Source: Arthrobacter cryoconiti
Lineage (GTDB): Bacteria > Actinomycetota > Actinomycetes > Actinomycetales > Micrococcaceae
Direction: 5' to 3'
NCBI RefSeq assembly: GCF_020905375.1
Contig: NZ_JAJJBU010000027.1
Location: 59,774-123,773 of the forward strand
Length of the DNA stretch: 64,000 bases
Below are positions 44,720 to 54,508 of this stretch, piece by piece; the stretch's first letter is position 1; every line of letters begins with the position of its first letter. The position numbers were made by a program, and so were the translations under genes. The notes beneath the pieces are model-generated. The model made no database searches, was not told the DNA's origin, and saw only the letters and a list, made by a program, of their open reading frames with translations.

Positions 44720-45328
44720 CTAGGACGCTTTGGACTTGGCTATTTGCCGCCGAACGATGATCAATGTTCCGATAGCTCCAGCCAAAATGGCTGCGGGAAT
44801 GCCGACGGCTAGTGTGAGTGCGCCGTTGTTTGAACTCTTCGGCTGATCCGCTGCATTGGACACTTCGGCGCTTGCTTCGATACCGCTCACGGGCGCCGTT
44901 GTTGCCGGGAATGTCGTGGCCTTACCAGCTGCGCCCTGGTCTTCGACAGTGAAGGTGTAGCCCCCTTCAACGGGATGCCCGTCGGAGGAGACAGCACGCC
45001 ACAACACCTTGTACTTCCCGGCGCTTCCACTGGTGACGGCGGTGGAGAGGGTTGGACCTTGGATGACGACCTTGCCATCGCTGACGGTCTTCCCCGCTCC
45101 GTCGGTGACGGTGATGATGCTCAGCTTCAGACTGTCAGAATCAGTGGGGGGCTTGGACAGTGTCAGGGAGACGGTCTTGGGGGCGACAGAGACTGTCGCG
45201 TCGGCGGCTGGACTTGTCGACGCAAGTGCGTCGTGAGCCAGGGCCGGTGTGGCCATGAGGGCTGGAAGGAGCACGGCCGTGCCGAGGGCGAGGCTCAGGC
45301 GGTAGCGTCGAAGCTGGCGTTTCTTCAT
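44720..45328 (-). CDS. copC: CopC-domain copper-binding protein with C-terminal membrane anchor
   Basis: 202 residues from the ATG at 45328; the frame to 45442 adds non-signal sequence. A basic signal peptide ending ATPALA leaves His32 as the mature N-terminus, the Cu(II) ligand of CopC. The other ligands are in the C-terminal SSDGHPVEGGYTFTV. One helix (LTLAVGIPAAILAGAIGTLIIV) anchors it. Last gene of a four-gene minus-strand run (CDF, DsbA-like, membrane protein, CopC) that follows copD-ctaG. It binds Cu(II) outside the cell, probably handing it to CopD. Confidence 0.9.
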   Translation of the reverse strand: MKKRQLRRYRLSLALGTAVLLPALMATPALAHDALASTSPAADATVSVAPKTVSLTLSKPPTDSDSLKLSIITVTDGAGKTVSDGKVVIQGPTLSTAVTSGSAGKYKVLWRAVSSDGHPVEGGYTFTVEDQGAAGKATTFPATTAPVSGIEASAEVSNAADQPKSSNNGALTLAVGIPAAILAGAIGTLIIVRRQIAKSKAS

Positions 45329-45464
45329 GGGTGGTTCTGCAATTCTGCTCTGTGGTTCGCTGGTTGAGGGGATGGGCCATTCGTGGCTGGGCGCGCCCGA
45401 GCATGCGCAAAGCGCATATGGCGCACAGCAGTTTGGACACATATTCTGGGCCGTTCCGACTTCT

Positions 45465-46088
45465 TTAGGTCGAGATCAGCTTTCCATGTCCAGGAGGGCC
45501 CCTAGGTGAAGGATGTCCCTGGCGCAGGCAACCCTTTACCGGGGATCGGTATCCCGTGCACACAATGTGCTGGCCGAATGCGATGGGCAACGATTGTGGC
45601 GGTGAGATGCGATGGCGCAACCAGCGCGAAAGCGTCCACAAGATGAATTCTCCCCACGCGAGCATCATGGCAGCAAATACTGTCGCGACGGTATGCCAGG
45701 TCAGCATTAGCAGTGAACCGGGGGCAGTGAGATGCTCTTGCGGGAATGCCTCAAGTGACGCCTTGGCAGCGGGAACAGTCATGGTCCCGCGGTGATCGGT
45801 GTTCTGGGCGACATGGCTGGAGCCGCCTGCCAGGGCGGCAAAGACATAATGCAGGACCGTTTGACCCGCTGCGAGATAGACAATCAGCACTAGGGCGGTC
45901 ATCTTCACCCTTGCGAGCAGTACCGGGGGGAGAAAAGCGACGCAAGCCAGAGTCGCCAGGATGGCAGTTGGTGGCAGTTGGTCCCCTGTGAGCTGGTGGG
46001 CTGCAGCCTGCATACCCAGGACCGTGGCGGCTAGGACCGCTGCCCGTGGGAACCGGAATGGTGACTGCGCCAAATTCATCCTCCCCAT
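45465..46088 (-). CDS. Polytopic membrane protein in the copC cluster
   Basis: 207 residues with four or five helices (AAVLAATVLGMQAAAHQLTG; ILATLACVAFLPPVLL; MTALVLIVYLAAGQTVLHYVF; LMLTWHTVATVFAAMMLAWGE). His residues lie in or next to helices (AAAHQL, VLHYVF, TWHTVA), as in copper- or haem-binding membrane proteins. Pattern and location beside CopC resemble uncharacterised actinobacterial copper-cluster proteins; no family name is claimed. Confidence 0.72.
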   Translation of the reverse strand: MGRMNLAQSPFRFPRAAVLAATVLGMQAAAHQLTGDQLPPTAILATLACVAFLPPVLLARVKMTALVLIVYLAAGQTVLHYVFAALAGGSSHVAQNTDHRGTMTVPAAKASLEAFPQEHLTAPGSLLMLTWHTVATVFAAMMLAWGEFILWTLSRWLRHRISPPQSLPIAFGQHIVCTGYRSPVKGCLRQGHPSPRGPPGHGKLIST

Positions 46089-46166
46089 TCCTTGCTCGGC
46101 ATTGTTGGGTTCAGCTAGGTACGGAGCACCATAGTTTGGTGCTCGTCGGGGTATCGGATCTTGCGG

Positions 46167-46859
46167 TTACTTGGCGGTGTCTGCCAGCGCCTGCCTCAAG
46201 GCTTCCTTGGTTGTGAGTGTGAGTTTTTTCCCGTCGAGAAAGAATGTAGGGGTTCCCGTGACTCCCAGGGCTGTTCCGTCGGCGACGTCCTTGAGGATCC
46301 GTGCCTTCGTTTTATCGTCGGCGACTGCTGCGTCGTAGGCGGTCATGTTGAGCCCCATTTCTTGTGCGAAGGTTCTAAACAGTGCCGCTTCGGATTCTTG
46401 TTTCTCCCCCCATTGGGTCTGGGTTTCAAAGAGCTTGTTATACATTTGCTCATATTTGCCCTGTTGGGCTGCGGCTTCGGCTGCCAGGGCCGCAGTTTTC
46501 GAGTTGCGGTGGCTGGGGAGGGGGAAGTAGCGGGTGACGAAGGTGATTTTGTCCCCGAATTCTTGCTTAAGCTCGTTGACGAAGGGCTGAATGGATCCGC
46601 AGGCCTCACACTCGAAATCAAGAAATTCGACCAGTTGCCCTTGTTCCTTGACGGGTTTGGTGACGCGGTGACTATCCCCGCGAACCAGTTGGCCCCCATC
46701 AGCGGGCGTTGTGACTTGAGGGGCCGGTTTGGTGAAAGTGAAGACGGCGTACCAGATCAGTCCCGCGGCAACAATCATGGCCATCAATATCCAAACAATC
46801 CTGCGGGCCTTTTTAGACGTGTCTGCCGGAGTGGTTGGGGTTGGTGGTTTCAGTGTCAT
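46167..46859 (-). CDS. DsbA-like thiol-disulfide oxidoreductase, membrane-anchored
   Basis: 230 residues. One N-terminal helix (IVWILMAMIVAAGLIWYAVF), then a thioredoxin/DsbA fold with active site FLDFECEACGSIQP (Cys-Glu-Ala-Cys) and the cis-Pro region GVTGTPTFFLDGKKL. The start overlaps the CDF stop by 4 nt. It probably oxidises or transfers electrons to extracytoplasmic copper proteins. Confidence 0.9.
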   Translation of the reverse strand: MTLKPPTPTTPADTSKKARRIVWILMAMIVAAGLIWYAVFTFTKPAPQVTTPADGGQLVRGDSHRVTKPVKEQGQLVEFLDFECEACGSIQPFVNELKQEFGDKITFVTRYFPLPSHRNSKTAALAAEAAAQQGKYEQMYNKLFETQTQWGEKQESEAALFRTFAQEMGLNMTAYDAAVADDKTKARILKDVADGTALGVTGTPTFFLDGKKLTLTTKEALRQALADTAK

Positions 46860-47770
46860 GGGTGATGGATGCTTTCTTGATCGCGGTGGGCGGCGGATTC
46901 TATTTGAAACGTTGAGTGCTCAATGCTGATGTCGAAGTGTTCGGCGACACACTTTTGCAGGTCGGCCAGGATGACGCCCGCATGGCCGTCTGTCATGCAA
47001 GCGTCCTCAACAGTGACGTGGGCGGACAGTACCGGTGTTCCGGACGCCACCAGCGACGCGTGCAGGTCATGGACGTCAACAACGTGAGGCAGGGCGAGCA
47101 TGTGCTCACGGACCTTCGCAAGGTCAAGTCCTCTGGGGACGCTCTCCATTAGGACATTGACGGTGTCCCGGAGCAGCTTCACAGTTCGGGGAATGATCAA
47201 CGCACCGATCAGCAAGGACACAACAGCATCGGCCTGTAGCCACCCGGTCGTTGCGATAACGATGGCGGCAACGATGACAGCGACCGATCCCAACGCATCG
47301 TTGAGGACCTCCAGGAACGCGGCCTTCATATTGAAGTTGTGGTTGCGCCCGGAGGAAAGGATGACAAGGCTGATGGCGTTGCCCAGCAAGCCGATGATGC
47401 CGAACCACAGCATCATGGACTCACCAACTTCCGGTGGTTCGAAGAGCCTGCGAACGCCTTCGATGATGACAAACCCACCGACAGCCAGCAGCAAAGATGC
47501 CTGTCCGGCAGCGGCAATGATTTCCGCGCGCTTGTACCCCCAGGTACGGGTCAGCGTTGCCGGCTTCAGCGCCAGCGATGCCGCGATCAGGGCTATCAGC
47601 AGTCCAGCTGAGTCTGTGAACATATGCCCGGCGTCAGCCAAGAGTGCCAGACTTCCCGTTAGTACGGAACCGAAAATTTCGGCAATCATGACAGTGAAGG
47701 TGATAGTAAAGACAAGGATGAGCTTGCCGCGCTGGGTGGGCGCCGCCGCACCGTGATCGTGAGCACTCAT
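46856..47770 (-). CDS. CzcD-like cation diffusion facilitator
   Basis: 304 residues with six helices: ADAGHMFTDSAGL (HxxxD, helix 2) and FLEVLNDALGSVAVI (helix 5, with Glu where many CzcD proteins have His). A C-terminal cytoplasmic domain carries HVVDVHDLHAS. An N-terminal HDHG motif is short. Exports Zn/Co/Cd-type ions in exchange for protons. Operon with DsbA-like, membrane protein and copC. Less His-rich than the CDF at 14663-15775. Confidence 0.9.
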   Translation of the reverse strand: MSAHDHGAAAPTQRGKLILVFTITFTVMIAEIFGSVLTGSLALLADAGHMFTDSAGLLIALIAASLALKPATLTRTWGYKRAEIIAAAGQASLLLAVGGFVIIEGVRRLFEPPEVGESMMLWFGIIGLLGNAISLVILSSGRNHNFNMKAAFLEVLNDALGSVAVIVAAIVIATTGWLQADAVVSLLIGALIIPRTVKLLRDTVNVLMESVPRGLDLAKVREHMLALPHVVDVHDLHASLVASGTPVLSAHVTVEDACMTDGHAGVILADLQKCVAEHFDISIEHSTFQIESAAHRDQESIHHP

Positions 47771-47884
47771 GGGTTTCTCTCCAAAAGTTGAGGATCAATG
47801 ACAACGAAACGAGATGGCACCCCGGTGAGATCGGACTGTGCACCGCAGAAGTTACTTAGACACCTGAGATTTCCCTCGCAAGGA

Positions 47885-49903
47885 TCAAAAGCCATTAGGT
47901 TCTTTCAGGGCACGGCCCCGGTCTTCGGTGGAGTCCTTTCCGGAGTTGGCATGTGACCAACGGAGTGCCAAGACCAGGGATATGAGGAGTGTTGCAGACA
48001 GGGCCACGGCCCACGGAATGACACTGGCGACTTGCTGATCAGCCAACGGTGCCAGGCCCCATGTTCTTCCGAGACCCTCGAACCATCCTTGTCCAAGGAG
48101 CGTTGACGACAACCGCAAATTGGTGCTCAAAACGACTTGGGCCACTACGACGGCCAGGAGCAATAGCATCTTTGTGTCGTAGGTTGCTCGCCGCCGGATT
48201 GGATCTTTGGCAAGCATGGAATAGGCGAACAAGCACCCCACGCCTGTGAAGTAGGCAATCATGAGTTCGTGGCCTACGTGCTCGCGGAGGGCAAACCCAA
48301 AAGCATCAGAGTAGTAGAAGAACATCAGGGACACACCCAGGAGTGCCGTGGCACACCCGGGACGAGTCGCAACCACCCATGCTCGCGACTCGGTGATGGC
48401 CACAATCCACTCCCGCGGTCCCCGGGAGTCATCGAGCCGCGGCTTCAGGACCTTGAGTGCGAGCGTGAGAGGTGCCCCCAGGACAAGGAGGACCGGAACA
48501 ACCATCGTCAAGGAAAACTGATTGAGGATATGGGCGCTGAAAAGTATGCGCCCATAGACGGCAGGACCGCCGGAGGTGAAATACACCAATGCTCCCAGAC
48601 CAAAAACCCAGGAAAGAATTTTCCCATAATGCCAAGGCTCACCCTCCCGGCGAAGACTGTGCACCGCACGGAGATAGAGGTAAGCCGCCAAAACAGCCAG
48701 TGCTATCCACAACCAATCCGGACGCCAGGTCGTAACCCATTCCTTGCCCGTCAGTTCCGGAGGCAGAAGGTAACCGGTGAATACCTCCGCCGGGGTTAGT
48801 GCCGGGCGGAGGTCCTCTCCGCCCGGTGGCGGGGTCCGGCTCAATACGGCAGCAAGACCAATGACAGATCCCATGATCAGCAACTCAACGACAATGACAC
48901 GCCAGAGCAGCCGCTGATCCCTTCCCCGGCCTGTCGGTGACTCCAGGCCCGGAATCAGCCACCTGCGATGAAGGAACCCCGCCACCCCCAGAACGACGGT
49001 GGCCCCAGTTTTGAGTAGAAGTAGACGTCCGTAATCAGAGCTCAGATCCCCAGGAATATCGATACGAATTAGGGCGTTGATAATTCCGGAAGCGAAGACG
49101 AGCACGAAAGCAAACCCGGCCAGGGTGGAGTACCTCCTCACCACCGTGGCCGTGTCCCGTCCCAGGGAAGAGCCGCTCACGACTAGTGCGGTTAGACCGC
49201 CAAGCCACAGGCACACACCCACCAGGTGCAACCCCAATGAATTGATGGCTTGTTCATGGTCGCTGCCACCGGCTGCATGGCCAATGAGAACCATAGGCAA
49301 TAGACCCGTCAAAGCCAGTCCCGCCGTGACTGCCAGGGCCCCCAATGAGCGGGCGCCAAAGGTCAAGGTCGAGACGATCGCCGAAATGATGACAACCCAC
49401 AGCCACGCTGTGCCGGTGGCAATATCCGTGACGTAGGAGGCCAGCATGGCGGCAAAATCAGGGTTTCCCGATAACGGAACCCCCGCAATATCGGCAAAAC
49501 TAAAAAGCAGGACAGCCACCGCCGACAACGTCCAAACCAGGCTCGATACAGCAGCAAGGGCCATGACCCGGGTGAATGCCGGATGCTCGGATCCCTTGAG
49601 GACCAGACTCGTGCGCGCAGCACCTTTACCAGCCGCTCCATGAACCACCGGCGGAACAATGAACGCCGCGAAAACCAAGGCCCCGATGGTTGAGGCCGCC
49701 GCCATGTTCTGCAGGGGTTGCGCCACCTTGTAACCCCAACGAACCATGACCCCTGGATCACGGATCTGCCCCGGATTGGCCCCCTGAGCTATGACAGTGG
49801 CAACCAGGACAACAGCCACGGAAAGGACCGCAGCAATCACAGCCCACCACTGGGTAGGGGCCGTGCCGCGGCCATTGATGGGTGACGGCACTTTCAAAGC
49901 CAC
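47885..49903 (-). CDS. CopD-CtaG fusion membrane protein
   Basis: 672 residues, about sixteen helices. Residues 1-360 match actinobacterial CopD-type copper resistance domain proteins (LIGHAAGGSDHEQAINSLGLHLVGVCLWLGGLTALVV, with His copper ligands). Residues about 380-650 are a CtaG (caa3_CtaG) domain: FTSGGPAVYGRILFSAHILNQFSLTMVVPVLLVLGAPLTL and LREHVGHELMIAYFTGVGCLF, as in the stand-alone CtaG at 50610. Functions in copper delivery across or within the membrane, probably to oxidase or to multicopper oxidases. Upstream is a divergent arsR, 230 bp away. Confidence 0.93.
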   Translation of the reverse strand: MALKVPSPINGRGTAPTQWWAVIAAVLSVAVVLVATVIAQGANPGQIRDPGVMVRWGYKVAQPLQNMAAASTIGALVFAAFIVPPVVHGAAGKGAARTSLVLKGSEHPAFTRVMALAAVSSLVWTLSAVAVLLFSFADIAGVPLSGNPDFAAMLASYVTDIATGTAWLWVVIISAIVSTLTFGARSLGALAVTAGLALTGLLPMVLIGHAAGGSDHEQAINSLGLHLVGVCLWLGGLTALVVSGSSLGRDTATVVRRYSTLAGFAFVLVFASGIINALIRIDIPGDLSSDYGRLLLLKTGATVVLGVAGFLHRRWLIPGLESPTGRGRDQRLLWRVIVVELLIMGSVIGLAAVLSRTPPPGGEDLRPALTPAEVFTGYLLPPELTGKEWVTTWRPDWLWIALAVLAAYLYLRAVHSLRREGEPWHYGKILSWVFGLGALVYFTSGGPAVYGRILFSAHILNQFSLTMVVPVLLVLGAPLTLALKVLKPRLDDSRGPREWIVAITESRAWVVATRPGCATALLGVSLMFFYYSDAFGFALREHVGHELMIAYFTGVGCLFAYSMLAKDPIRRRATYDTKMLLLLAVVVAQVVLSTNLRLSSTLLGQGWFEGLGRTWGLAPLADQQVASVIPWAVALSATLLISLVLALRWSHANSGKDSTEDRGRALKEPNGF

Positions 49904-50132
49904 GGCAGTTCCTCAACGTAGTCCTCCCCGGAACCGAATACCTTCGGACCAGACAATGCCAACAAGCGCCGACACGTCACAAGAATATATGTAGAGTAGT
50001 TCAGACGTTAAATGAGGGTAAGTGGTGCGCCTGGGTCAGGCTCAGCTTGGTCCGACGGTGACGGGTATTACGGCATCACCTAATCCCCTATCGTAAATGC
50101 GAACCATTAGCAGGTAAGGGTAGTCTTGATGA

Positions 50133-50558
50133 ATGACCGGAAAATCAACCAAATCGACCTCCTCGAAGGTACTCTCAGACAGCGAATGCTCAGTCAGGCT
50201 CGTCGATGCAGGCAAGGTCGAGATGGTCAAGTCCAAAATGCCCCAGGACGCCAATGTAGTGGACCTCGCAGCCACCTTTGGGCTCCTCTCCGATCCTGGG
50301 CGGGTACGCATCCTCATAGCCTTGCTCGAAGGGGAAATGTGCGTTTGCGATCTGGCCGCTACCACCGGTCTCAGCGAATCGGGCGTCTCCCATGCGTTGC
50401 GTCTTCTCCGAGCCTCCCGGGTGGTGGAAGTCCGCCGCTCAGGACGAATGGCTTACTACTCTTTAGCCGATTCCCACGTCCGCATGCTGCTGGATGTCGG
50501 ACTGACTCATGTCGGCCATGCCGGGCAACAACGATTGACGATGGCCAGTTCCGGGTAG
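50133..50558 (+). CDS. ArsR/SmtB repressor with both alpha-3 and alpha-5 metal motifs
   Basis: 141 residues. Core DPGRVRILIALLEGEMCVCDLAATTGLSESGVSHALRLL contains CVC (alpha-3 site) and the alpha-5 motif DSHVRMLLDVGLTHVGH (Asp, His, His, His). CadC-like proteins with both sites respond to Cd/Pb and Zn. Followed after 51 bp by ctaG, divergent from copD-ctaG. It is the intact relative of the decayed arsR at 29926. No strong ribosome binding site precedes the ATG. Confidence 0.85.
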   Translation: MTGKSTKSTSSKVLSDSECSVRLVDAGKVEMVKSKMPQDANVVDLAATFGLLSDPGRVRILIALLEGEMCVCDLAATTGLSESGVSHALRLLRASRVVEVRRSGRMAYYSLADSHVRMLLDVGLTHVGHAGQQRLTMASSG

Positions 50559-50609
50559 CTATCCAGTGGTATATCGCACCACATTCAATCCCTGAATGGC
50601 GGCACTGAC

Positions 50610-51575
50610 ATGCCGGACTTTGACATCGAAGGTCCAGTGTGGCTACCCACGCTGGCACCATCCCTGAGCGAGTATCTTTCACCAAACCTTCAACCCATCC
50701 CCCTTATTCCCGCACTGGCCCTGCTCGCGGGCATTTTCTACCTTGCAGGGGCCATCAAGCTATGGACCCAGGGCCGGCCCTGGTCGCCCGTTCGCACCGC
50801 CTCATTCCTGAGTGGATGCCTGACGATCATTGTCGTCATGGGGGCCGGCATTGAAGGCTATGGGTTGGGCATGTTCTCCATCTTCATGTTCCAACAGCTG
50901 ACGCTCATGATGGCCGTTCCACCCCTCTTGGTGCTTGGTTCTCCAGGGACCCTGATGCTGCGGGCCACACCTCATTCAAAATTCGGCCGCCCAGTGTTGC
51001 AACTTGCCCTCTGGGGGTTGAGGTCCCGATGGGGACGATTGGCTATCCACCCCGCCTTCATGGTCCCCCTGTTCCTGATGAGCTTCTATGGCTTCTACTT
51101 CTCCGGACTAGCCGACTCACTCTTGCCGAACTGGTTCAGCCACGTTGGCTTGGAACTCTTGTTCCTCCTGAGTGGGATTTTATTCACCGTCCCGCTGATC
51201 TCTGCCGATCCCCTTCCTCGACGTCAAACCCATTTTGGGCGCATGGTGGACATATTCGCAGAAATGCCGCTGCACGCGTTCTTCGGTGTGATCGTCATGA
51301 TGTCCACGAAGCCCATGGTTAATTTCTTCGCGGCCCCACCGGCATCGTGGAACATTGATCCAATGGCCGACCAAAACGTGGCCGGCGGCTTGGCATGGGC
51401 CTATGGTGAACTGCCCTCCGTGCTAATGCTTCTATTCATTCTCGTACGATGGCAACGCGATGAAGCCCGCGGCTGGGCCAAATCTGAGAGGAAGATTGCC
51501 ACGGAAGGCACCCCCGAATTGGATGACTACAACGACTACCTTCAGCAACTATCCACTCAACGGGAGCGAAGGTGA
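50610..51575 (+). CDS. ctaG: CtaG-family cytochrome oxidase assembly/copper membrane protein
   Basis: 321 residues with seven predicted helices. MFSIFMFQQLTLMMAVPPLLVLGSP, WFSHVGLELLFLLSGILFTVPL and FGVIVMMSTKPMVNFF are typical of the caa3_CtaG family. Shares the family with the C-terminal half of the CopD-CtaG fusion. Together with the ArsR it forms a two-gene metal-responsive unit. The protein's last residues (ELDDYNDYLQQLSTQRERR) identify the decayed copy split by the transposon. Confidence 0.9.
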   Translation: MPDFDIEGPVWLPTLAPSLSEYLSPNLQPIPLIPALALLAGIFYLAGAIKLWTQGRPWSPVRTASFLSGCLTIIVVMGAGIEGYGLGMFSIFMFQQLTLMMAVPPLLVLGSPGTLMLRATPHSKFGRPVLQLALWGLRSRWGRLAIHPAFMVPLFLMSFYGFYFSGLADSLLPNWFSHVGLELLFLLSGILFTVPLISADPLPRRQTHFGRMVDIFAEMPLHAFFGVIVMMSTKPMVNFFAAPPASWNIDPMADQNVAGGLAWAYGELPSVLMLLFILVRWQRDEARGWAKSERKIATEGTPELDDYNDYLQQLSTQRERR

Positions 51576-51651
51576 CCCACCCTTCAGTCCACTCTAAAAA
51601 GTGCCAGCTCGTCCGGCGACCGCGGGTCCCAGCCATGGCCCGGTCTCAAGT

Positions 51652-52176
51652 TCATCGTTGGGACTTGGTCATATGCGCAGCTGGCCGCTTCAGGACGACT
51701 GCGCCGAGGATGTAAAGCACGACTCCAGTGGTGACGAAGACGTCGGCGAGGTTGAAGGTGGGGAACCATCCAGTATGCAGATAGTCAACAACACCGTGCC
51801 CATCGAGACGATCGATGAAATTACCGGCGGCCCCGCCGAGCAGAAGCGCCGCGCCCGCGCGGGAGAGCGTGGTCATCGCCGGGGCCGAGAAGACGGCGTA
51901 CCAGGTCAGTGCGGCGATGATCAGACCCGTTGCCGCGATGACGACCCAGACGGGAAGGTCCGCACCGAGGCTGAACGCGACACCAGTGTTGTAGAGCAGC
52001 CTGATATCCAACAATCCCAGGTCGGTCGTCACGCCTCCGGAGAGCACCGCTTCGGCCAGTACCTTGATGGCCAGATCGACGGCGGCCAGAATGGCCGCCG
52101 CTACGATCAGCATGATCCGGGCCCTGCGGACGGCCCGGGCGGGTGCCACTGGCTGCGCCGTGGTTTCGGCGCTCAT
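51652..52176 (-). CDS. lspA: Lipoprotein signal peptidase LspA
   Basis: 174 residues, four helices, aspartic protease of the membrane that cuts diacylglyceryl-prolipoproteins. Catalytic Asp residues in AGNFIDRL and FPTFNLADV; NTGVAFSLG is a family hallmark. Overlaps the CtpG-like gene by ATGA, so it is third in a cmtR-ATPase-lspA operon. Linked metal ATPase and lspA are known from several metal-resistance islands. It pairs with lgt at the left end. Confidence 0.93.
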   Translation of the reverse strand: MSAETTAQPVAPARAVRRARIMLIVAAAILAAVDLAIKVLAEAVLSGGVTTDLGLLDIRLLYNTGVAFSLGADLPVWVVIAATGLIIAALTWYAVFSAPAMTTLSRAGAALLLGGAAGNFIDRLDGHGVVDYLHTGWFPTFNLADVFVTTGVVLYILGAVVLKRPAAHMTKSQR

Positions 52177-54128
52177 GCTGCCGGTTCCAGGGCTGGCGCG
52201 AGCTGGGCCGGCTTGAGTGCGGCTGTGCGGCTGAGCCGGCCCGCCCGGACACCGTTGGCGATCACAACGATTTCAGCCAGTTCATGGATCAGGACCACGG
52301 CGGCCAAGCCGAGCAACCCAAACAGTGCCAGGGGGATCAGCACGGCGATCAGCAACAGAGACAGCCCCACGTTCTGGAGCATGATGGCCCGGGTCCTACG
52401 CGCGTGATCCAGGACCTGGGGCAAGTGATTCAGGTCCTCGCCCATCAGGGCAATGTCCGCGGTTTCAATCGCGACGTCGGTGCCCATGGCGCCCATCGCG
52501 ATGCCCGTGTCTGCCGTCGCCAGGGCGGGTGCGTCGTTGACGCCATCGCCGACCATGGCCGTGGGCTGCCGGGATTGGAGAGTTCGGATGATCTCCGCCT
52601 TATCCTCGGGGCGCAGATCGGCATGGACTTCGGTGATGCCCGCTTCCTTGCCCAAGGCTGTCGCGGTGATGACATTGTCCCCGGTGAGCATGGCCGTCGT
52701 GTACCCGGACGCTGTCAGCCTAGCGATGACCTCGGCGGCTTCAGGGCGCAGCTCATCCCGGACCGCGATGGCACCGATGACCTCTCCGCCGTCCTCGATG
52801 AGTACGGCGGTTGCCCCTGCGTGCTGCATCCGCTCGATGTCCGGGGCCAGATCACCGGCATCGATCCAGCCGGGGCGACCGAGCCGGACACACCGGCCGT
52901 CAAGCAGCCCCTCCAGGCCGGCACCGGGGACCGTGTCCACATCGATGACCGATGCCCGATCGGTGGTCGAGGCGAGGATGGCGCGGGCCAGCGGGTGTTC
53001 ACTGCGGGCTTCCAGCCCCGCCGCGAGGGCCAGCACCTGGGTCCGGGTTGCGGAACCGGTGCCCACGACCTCGATCACGGAGGGCTTGTTTCGGGTCAGG
53101 GTTCCGGTCTTGTCCAAGGCGATGGTGCGGATCCGGCCCAAGGCTTCCAGCGCCCCGCCGCCCTTAATGAGCACCCCGAGCCGGCTGGCCGCACCCACCG
53201 AGGCCACCACGGTCACGGGCACGGAAATGGCCAATGCGCATGGCGAGGCAGCGACCAGCACGACGAGGGCTCGTTCAAACCACAGCATGGGCTCCCCGAC
53301 GATGAAGCCGAAGACGATGATCAGGGCCGCGGCGATCAGGATGCCGGGAACGAGTTTTTTGGCGATGTTGTCGGCCAAGCGCTGCCCCGGGCCCTTGCGG
53401 GACTGTTCGGCCTCGACGATGTGCACGATCCTAGCCAGCGAGTTGTTCTCCGCGGTGCTGGTAACTTCCACTTCCAGTGGCCCGGTGCCGTTGATGGAAC
53501 CCGCGTAGACCTCGGAACCGGGACCGACCTCGACGGGGACGGATTCCCCGGTCAGCGCCGAGGTATCCAACGAGGTGCGTCCAATGATCACCCGTCCATC
53601 GGTGGCGAGCCGTTCCCCGGGCCGGACAATCAACCGCTCCCCGGGGACAAGGGTAGAGGGTGACACCGTGGTTTCGATTCCATTGCGCAAGACCCTGGCC
53701 TCGGCCGGCACCAGATCCAGCAAGGCCCGCAGGCCGCGCCGGGTTTTCGCCAGCGAATACTCCTCAAGCCCTTCGGAAATCGCGTACAGGAACGCGAGCG
53801 TGGCAGCTTCCTCGAACTGGCCCAGGGCGACGGCGCCGACGGCGGCGATCGTCATCAGCGTCCCGACGCCGATCCTGCCCTTGACCAGACGCCTGAGGGT
53901 AGAGGGAACGAACGTCCAGGCAGCAACCAACAGCGCCCCGACTTCCAGCGGAAGCGTCAGCATCCGGGGCCCTCCGGCCATCGATGCAATCCAGGCAGCC
54001 AGCAGCAGTACACCGGCCACGGCGGCCGCACGGACTTCGGTCACCTGCCAGAACCCGAGGGCTCCCTCCGCTTCCTCGGATGCACCCGTTTCGGGTTTGT
54101 CATCGCTGCAACCGCAGGCGTCGCTCAT
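52173..54128 (-). CDS. ctpG: CtpG-like metal-exporting P1B ATPase
   Basis: 651 residues from the ATG at 54128, which overlaps the cmtR stop by 4 nt; a longer frame to 54185 is rejected. The N-terminus has a short Cys motif (MSDACGCSDD) instead of an HMA domain. Catalytic motifs: TGES, DKTGTLTRN, SEHPLARA, MVGDGVNDAP. Ion motif SPC (AASPCALAISVPV); helix 8 motif HELAEIVVIANGVRAGR, as in mycobacterial CtpG. With CmtR next to it, Cd/Pb export is the best inference. It differs from the ATPase at 17248, which has HEGST and a longer N-terminus. Confidence 0.9.
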   Translation of the reverse strand: MSDACGCSDDKPETGASEEAEGALGFWQVTEVRAAAVAGVLLLAAWIASMAGGPRMLTLPLEVGALLVAAWTFVPSTLRRLVKGRIGVGTLMTIAAVGAVALGQFEEAATLAFLYAISEGLEEYSLAKTRRGLRALLDLVPAEARVLRNGIETTVSPSTLVPGERLIVRPGERLATDGRVIIGRTSLDTSALTGESVPVEVGPGSEVYAGSINGTGPLEVEVTSTAENNSLARIVHIVEAEQSRKGPGQRLADNIAKKLVPGILIAAALIIVFGFIVGEPMLWFERALVVLVAASPCALAISVPVTVVASVGAASRLGVLIKGGGALEALGRIRTIALDKTGTLTRNKPSVIEVVGTGSATRTQVLALAAGLEARSEHPLARAILASTTDRASVIDVDTVPGAGLEGLLDGRCVRLGRPGWIDAGDLAPDIERMQHAGATAVLIEDGGEVIGAIAVRDELRPEAAEVIARLTASGYTTAMLTGDNVITATALGKEAGITEVHADLRPEDKAEIIRTLQSRQPTAMVGDGVNDAPALATADTGIAMGAMGTDVAIETADIALMGEDLNHLPQVLDHARRTRAIMLQNVGLSLLLIAVLIPLALFGLLGLAAVVLIHELAEIVVIANGVRAGRLSRTAALKPAQLAPALEPAA

Positions 54129-54508
54129 CGTGCATTCTCCATTATCCGTACAGCGCCGGTGCTGCCGGTACCATAGTTCGGGCACAGGCTGACCGCATTG
54201 CCGGTGGCGGCAAGCAGGACCTCGGCCTGGGCGAGCACGTCCATCAACTCCGGACGGGACAGCGAGTAGTACACGCTACGTCCCTGGGAGCGGCCCTCGA
54301 CCAAGCCGCAGTCACGCAAGCAGGCCACGTGCATCGAGACCGTGGACTGGGCCAATCCCAACTCGCCGGTGAGGTCACCGACCCGCACCTCGCCACCGGC
54401 CATCCGCTTGATGATCTTCAGGCGAATGGGGTCGCTAAGGGAACGGAATAAAGCGGCCGCAGGGTCCAATCCACATGCGTTCGCGGGAGGGCTTTCATTG
54501 ATCAGCAT
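54125..54508 (-). CDS. cmtR: CmtR-type Cd/Pb-responsive ArsR repressor
   Basis: 127 residues from the ATG at 54508 (AGGAA immediately upstream); frames reaching 54655 lack support. CLRDCGLVEGRSQGR contains the Cys-x3-Cys pair (Cys57/Cys61 in mycobacterial CmtR) and the third ligand is in AVSLCPNYG, so all three CmtR cysteines are conserved. It heads the ATPase-lspA operon. The AT-rich upstream stretch (54509-54545) is probably its operator, but no clear dyad was found. Confidence 0.88.
   Translation of the reverse strand: MLINESPPANACGLDPAAALFRSLSDPIRLKIIKRMAGGEVRVGDLTGELGLAQSTVSMHVACLRDCGLVEGRSQGRSVYYSLSRPELMDVLAQAEVLLAATGNAVSLCPNYGTGSTGAVRIMENAR

Noticed and set aside
49904..50132. ArsR operator between copD-ctaG and arsR
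   Set aside because: An ATATATG stretch is present but no dyad comparable with the sites at 16134 or 16411 could be defined.
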